Origin: Pontibacter beigongshangensis
Lineage (GTDB): Bacteria > Bacteroidota > Bacteroidia > Cytophagales > Hymenobacteraceae
Length of the DNA: 64,000 nucleotides
Assembly: GCF_014332515.1 (NCBI RefSeq)
Contig: NZ_VFSD01000019.1
Location: forward strand, 1 to 64,000
Direction: 5' to 3'
The notes under the pieces are model-generated. The model worked only from the letters and a program-made list of their open reading frames with translations, was not told where the DNA came from and made no database searches. Made by a program: the position numbers and the translations under genes. Shown in pieces: positions 60,726 through 64,000 of this stretch. Each line of letters opens with the position of its first letter. Within the stretch, counting starts at the first letter, position 1.

Positions 60726-61448
60726 TTAATAATTGAGGATCAGTTGTGCATCCAGTGCATAGGTGTTTCCGGCTGGCGCAGCCGCCAGGCCCCTGATAAT
60801 AAGGGTATAAGCCCTGCCGGAAACCAGGTTAATGCTGGGGTTAGGAAGAAGCACTTCTTCGGTGCCAGCTCCCCTGATCTGCAGCGTATGCGAGCCGGCA
60901 GCCATTTCCTTATATTCGGTAATGCCCTTAAAACCGAGGCTCGCCGTAATGGCAGTGCTGTTGTTGCCGGTGGTGCTGATCTCCACGGCGGGAGCATCAG
61001 GAGACAGGTTGATAACCCGAAGTACTGCCTTGCCGGTAACAGGGGCATGGATGCTGTCTTTCAGGGCTACCAGGCTAATGTTTGGTTGCACCCCGGCAAT
61101 AAACAAAGAATACGCTTTGTTCTCCTTAAAATCGAAGGTGGTGTCTATTACCGCATTGATGGAGTTGATGGGGTTAACCTTAAACTTGCGGGGCCCTGTT
61201 CTGAGCTGCAGGTATTCGGAGAAATCGGTGTATTTGATGCCCCTGTTGTTTATGCGGCTTTCGTCCAGCAGGTAGTCAAACTCCTGGGCTGCGGGAGATC
61301 CGTTATAAAACGACACGAAGGATACAGGAATGGGTTCTGGGGTTTCCCGCTCGTCGTCCTTGCATCCGCTGAGGAAAAGAGAAACTAAAAGGCTGCTAAA
61401 GATCAGGGCGCTTCTGCTGAAGACTGTCTTTTTAAAAGGGTTTTGCAT
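60726..61448 (-). CDS. DUF4397-domain lipoprotein
   Basis: A 240-aa lipoprotein, start ATG 61448 (MQNPFKKTVFSR); the frame is open to 61529. Lipobox FLSGC (Cys about 28), then KDDERE. The body has DUF4397-type beta repeats (LRVINLSPDAPAVEISTTG, YKEMAAGSHTLQIRGAG, LVSGRAYTLIIRGLA). These are surface or periplasmic proteins of unknown role. Monocistronic, terminated at 60677-60711. Confidence 0.85.
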   Translation of the reverse strand: MQNPFKKTVFSRSALIFSSLLVSLFLSGCKDDERETPEPIPVSFVSFYNGSPAAQEFDYLLDESRINNRGIKYTDFSEYLQLRTGPRKFKVNPINSINAVIDTTFDFKENKAYSLFIAGVQPNISLVALKDSIHAPVTGKAVLRVINLSPDAPAVEISTTGNNSTAITASLGFKGITEYKEMAAGSHTLQIRGAGTEEVLLPNPSINLVSGRAYTLIIRGLAAAPAGNTYALDAQLILNY

Positions 61449-61844
61449 GGTTAAAATTAGTAGGTACGTGTAAATTAAATATTTCAGCTTCGGGCAATGC
61501 CCCAGATTCAGATGGGGCCGCTTGTACAAACATGACCCCGTAAGCCTGGTAATGGTTGCATCGGGTAAAATAATTTGGTTTGCAACAAAGGTACAGGTCC
61601 GAAGCTAATTTCTAACACTTACACAGCAACCGCTGGTTCATAGAGCAGCGGCAGCAGAAGAAATAATTCCTGAAGAAGGGCTTTTTGATTAGAATAATTC
61701 TGAGTACCCGTGCTATGATCTAATAACCGAGGTTCGTTTGCTAACAAAATGTGTAAATGTCATAAAACCAGTTGTTTGCAGCATGTTTGCGTATACTAAG
61801 TAGGTTCGTCTTACTTCTAAGGCCTTACCTTAACCAACACCATT
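61449..61844. other. Divergent gap with repeat copy 22
   Basis: No gene seen; contains the dispersed repeat and AT-rich sequence before the coiled-coil protein gene. Confidence 0.5.
61643..61699 (+). repeat. Dispersed repeat, copy 22
   Basis: GAGCAGCGGCAGCAGAAG arm, CCTGAAGAAGGGC core, TTTTTGATTAGAATAATTC. Confidence 0.8.
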
Positions 61845-62249
61845 ATGAAAGTCAGAATAATTTTAACGCCACTTTTGTTAGGAGCATTCCTGGTTCTAAC
61901 AAACAATACCTATGCCCAGGCTATCGACTCCACGCAGACAACAAAGGCGGCTCAAAAAGAGGTTAACAGGCAAAATAAAGAACGATTAAATGAGGCAAAC
62001 ACCTTGAAACATGACACCCGGCAATCTGCAATGGAGGCTAAAAAATCGTCTAAAATCGCGAAAGAAAATGAAAGAGAAGCGAAAGCCAGAGCAAGTGAGG
62101 CCAGACAGGCAGACAGAGATGCAGAAGATGCGGCCAAGCAGGCAAAAAAAGCCCTAAGACAAGAAAAGAAAGCACAAAAATCCCGTGAGAAAGCCACCAG
62201 GCAAACCAACAAGGCCTCCCGGGCCAATGAGAAATCTCACAACAATTAA
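61845..62249 (+). CDS. Secreted Lys/Ala/Glu-rich coiled-coil protein
   Basis: A 134-aa protein with a signal peptide (cleavage near TYAQ, residue 25). The mature part is one long charged helix (AKKSSKIAKENEREAKARAS, then RQADRDAEDAAKQAKKAL) with no hydrophobic core other than Ala, consistent with a periplasmic coiled coil. No family recognised. It is followed by a terminator. Confidence 0.65.
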   Translation: MKVRIILTPLLLGAFLVLTNNTYAQAIDSTQTTKAAQKEVNRQNKERLNEANTLKHDTRQSAMEAKKSSKIAKENEREAKARASEARQADRDAEDAAKQAKKALRQEKKAQKSREKATRQTNKASRANEKSHNN

Positions 62250-62816
62250 CCTCTACGCTCCAGTTACAGGTAAGCCGACCTCAGGCCTCTGTTGTGGCTT
62301 AGGCTCTTCAGGGAAGCTGTAATTTGTTCTCTCAGCCAGTAGCAACATTAACCTTAAACCTGGTAATAAAGTTTTATCCCCGCCTTTGGCAAGCACCTCC
62401 CGGTCTTTGCTGAAGGCGGGCTTTTTAATGATGGCGGAAAATAAATAATGCTTCTTTTTCGAAAGTTTCTCAGCCGTGGATTAGGAAAAACCTACTATAC
62501 CGTAAATGCCAGATAAATAGGCTGATATCTTTAATAATATAAAGAAAAGTATTTTAATATGGTAGAAAATTTGTAAATTTATAGTCAATAAGTGCTATTT
62601 AAGCCTTAAAGTGATTCTGCTTCCTACTATCTCAGAAAAGCCTCACTCTGTTTCTGAAAACCAGTGCTGCCCTGTATTTTTCGAGGAAAAAGATAGGCCT
62701 GCTGGTTCAACTCTCCTCCCCGGGTACTGTCTCTTCTTGCCACAAGCTTGCGGTACAGAGAGCTACGTGTTGCATGTTATGTGAAACTCATCATCCTTCA
62801 TTTACACCTTAAAGCT
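62250..62816. other. Intergenic region, AT-rich in its middle
   Basis: Besides the terminator I see no gene or clear regulatory site in this stretch. Confidence 0.5.
62379..62426 (+). terminator. Intrinsic terminator after the coiled-coil gene
   Basis: CCCGCCTT (62379-62386) pairs with AAGGCGGG (62413-62420), followed by CTTTTT. Part of the loop can form further pairs. Confidence 0.75.
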
Positions 62817-63428
62817 ATGATTAAAGTTAATAGCAGATTAAAACCCATTTTCGCTATCGTACTGTTGCTGGTTGCTTTCCTTTTTAGTGGCTGCGAAACC
62901 GACAGTCCGGAAGCTCCTGCTCCACTTACTGCAGCAGTACAAGCTGACAAGAAAGGCGTTGGGCCAAAACGACCAGTCTCGGCCTATCACAACAAAACGC
63001 TGGCTAAGATCCGCCAGGCTACGGCGCAGTACCATGATGTAGCAACGGCTATGGCCCATGGCTACGCCCAGTCTGGTGAGTGCGTGTATAGTCCGATGGG
63101 TGGCATGGGTTATCATTATGTGAACTTCATGCTGGTAAACGATGTGGTGGACCCGTCGAAACCGGAGGCGCTCCTGTATGAACCTCAGAAAAATGGAAAG
63201 TTAAAGTTAATCGGGGTTGAATTTATTGTGGACGCTGTAGCCTGGGATGCGACACATGCTGGTTCGCCTATGCTGGGCGACCAGGTATTTGACGACCACA
63301 GAGCGCCGGGTTCGCCTGGCCCTCCGTTGCCCCACTACCAGCTCCACGCCTGGGTATGGAAAAACAATCCGACCGGTATGCATCAGCCCTTTAACCCGAC
63401 CGTGAGCTGCGCCTATGCAGTGGAGTAG
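62817..63428 (+). CDS. Lipoprotein of unknown function with GECV/GMGYHYVN motif
   Basis: A 203-aa lipoprotein, start ATG 62817 (MIKVNSRLKPIF); the open frame reaches 62748. Lipobox FSGC (Cys about 26). The mature domain has the recurring pattern HGYAQSGECVYSPMGGMGYHYVN, then PEALLYEP, LKLIGVEFIV and LHAWVWKNNPTGMHQPFNPTVSC. The same pattern occurs in unannotated proteins of several phyla, as far as I recall. Conserved His and Cys residues hint at metal binding, but this is speculation. Confidence 0.75.
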   Translation: MIKVNSRLKPIFAIVLLLVAFLFSGCETDSPEAPAPLTAAVQADKKGVGPKRPVSAYHNKTLAKIRQATAQYHDVATAMAHGYAQSGECVYSPMGGMGYHYVNFMLVNDVVDPSKPEALLYEPQKNGKLKLIGVEFIVDAVAWDATHAGSPMLGDQVFDDHRAPGSPGPPLPHYQLHAWVWKNNPTGMHQPFNPTVSCAYAVE

Positions 63429-63501
63429 GGGAACGGTGCCTATACATCCTGACAAGTGCGCTGCCAGCGCCGGCATGTACCGAGCAGGCCGCTTATCACG
63501 T

Positions 63502-63539
63502 CAAAGCCAGCTTGGCCCGGGCCTGGCTGGCTTTGTTTT
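63502..63539 (+). terminator. Intrinsic terminator
   Basis: CAAAGCCAGC (63502-63511) pairs with GCTGGCTTTG (63526-63535), followed by TTTTG. Confidence 0.8.
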
Positions 63540-63695
63540 GTGGAAGGGTGGCCAGGGCACGATTTGCCATTCCCGTATTTTGCAGGTAAGCCCCGGGAGA
63601 GAAATGCCAGCAGTCACCAATAATCTCATGTCCTGACCGGGGGTGACCGACAAAGTGCCCAAAGTCTTCATCAACTTCCTTATTGGCCCGGGGAG

Positions 63696-63744
63696 CAATT
63701 ATTCCAATGAAAAAGGCCCTCCAGAGCATTATCCTGCTGCTTCA
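63696..63744 (-). repeat. Dispersed repeat, copy 23
   Basis: On the minus strand GAAGCAGCAGG arm, GCTCTGGAGGGCC core, TTTTTCATTGGAATAATTG. It lies within a few bases of the hydrolase stop codon. Confidence 0.85.
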
Positions 63745-63746
63745 GG

Positions 63747-64000
63747 TTAGGGCGAAGCCAGCACCTGCGCCAGCTCTTCCTTATACCGGGGGTTGTCGTT
63801 CATGCCATTGTGGCCTTGCCCCTCGAGCAGAATAATTTTGTCTTTCGGCTTCAGGTGTTCTTGCAGCTTTTCGGAGGAGCCGTAGTAGATGACCTCATCC
63901 TGCCGGCCATGAAAAATCGCGATGGGAGCCCTGGTCTTCTCCACAAACCGGAACGTCTCAAATTTATATTTCAGCAGAAAGCCAGGCACGAAGGGGTAAA
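63747..64000 (-). CDS. Alpha/beta hydrolase, C-terminal part (cut by window end)
   Basis: The last about 84 residues of an alpha/beta hydrolase; the frame is open to the window edge, so the N-terminus and nucleophile Ser lie outside. Visible motifs are APIAIFHGRQDEVIYYGSS with the acid Asp of the triad and LLEGQGHNGMND with the catalytic His. This layout resembles cytosolic BEM46/'bem46-like' serine hydrolases. Substrate unknown. Confidence 0.8.
   Translation of the reverse strand, partial: YPFVPGFLLKYKFETFRFVEKTRAPIAIFHGRQDEVIYYGSSEKLQEHLKPKDKIILLEGQGHNGMNDNPRYKEELAQVLASP

Larger units (their letters stand above)
63429..63746. other. Convergent gap with terminator and repeat copy 23
   Basis: No gene seen; the terminator at 63502-63535 and the dispersed repeat at 63696-63744 are listed separately. 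Confidence 0.5.

Noticed and set aside
1..64000. CRISPR array
   Set aside because: The repeats are tens to thousands of bases apart with unequal spacing and both orientations, and no cas genes are present.
1..64000. REP/BIME palindromic elements as identity of the main repeat
   Set aside because: A single copy has no extended self-complementarity; only paired copies can form a stem.
1..64000. tRNA, rRNA or tmRNA genes
   Set aside because: No cloverleaf-compatible TTCGA-type arm with CCA-end context or rRNA-like sequence was found by eye.

Overview
The window looks like a chromosomal segment of a Bacteroidota bacterium, most likely of the Pontibacter/Hymenobacteraceae type (Cytophagales). 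The evidence is a SusC/SusD pair, lipoproteins with Cys-Asp/Glu-rich N-termini, a type IX secretion C-terminal domain, an exosortase N system, -7 promoter elements of the TAnnTTTG type and mixed moderate-GC coding sequence with AT-rich gaps. The genus is an inference from gene content, not from a marker gene.

Positions 1-29600 hold a large polysaccharide utilisation locus for beta-mannan, probably acetylated galactoglucomannan. SusC, SusD and two IPT/TIG surface glycan-binding lipoproteins form the first operon, closed by a terminator. Next come a T9SS-exported CBM-GH26 mannanase, a GH9 glucanase, a second GH26, a divergent AraC regulator and a four-gene unit: GH26, a sodium/sugar symporter, a GH130 mannosylglucose phosphorylase and a cellobiose/mannobiose 2-epimerase. 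The content of that unit matches the mannobiose-epimerase/mannosylglucose-phosphorylase route known from Bacteroides fragilis. GH27 alpha-galactosidase, a sialate-O-acetylesterase-type esterase, GH5_7-type mannanase, CE2-type acetyl esterase and a GH5 endoglucanase remove galactose and acetyl groups and cut the backbone. A TonB/ExbD pair on the opposite strand follows.

Positions 31700-41500 are all on the minus strand: a DUF421 gene broken by one in-frame stop next to an intact paralogue (both with a zinc ribbon), an outer-membrane barrel protein, an exosortase N with its dedicated VIT-domain substrate, and a regulator/membrane-protein cluster in which three genes are preceded by the same ACTTTG-N5-CAAAGT inverted repeat. 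Positions 42000-50200 hold a Bor-like lipoprotein, two small membrane proteins and a complete MFP-RND-OMF efflux pump. Positions 50400-64000 are a mosaic: an SDR oxidoreductase, an msrB remnant, SelO, an orphan TcmP, PBP4-type DacB, a GlxA-type regulator, and small lipoproteins and hydrophilic proteins.

The most unusual feature is a short, strand-asymmetric dispersed repeat. I count about 23 copies in 64 kb: a GCAGCAG-rich arm, a variable spacer, then a core of the form CTCTGGAGGGC-(A/T)TTTTCATTAGAATAATT. It sits in most long intergenic gaps, forms inverted pairs around tcmP and an msrB remnant, and one copy is read through in frame inside the exosortase gene. I do not recognise it as a named element.
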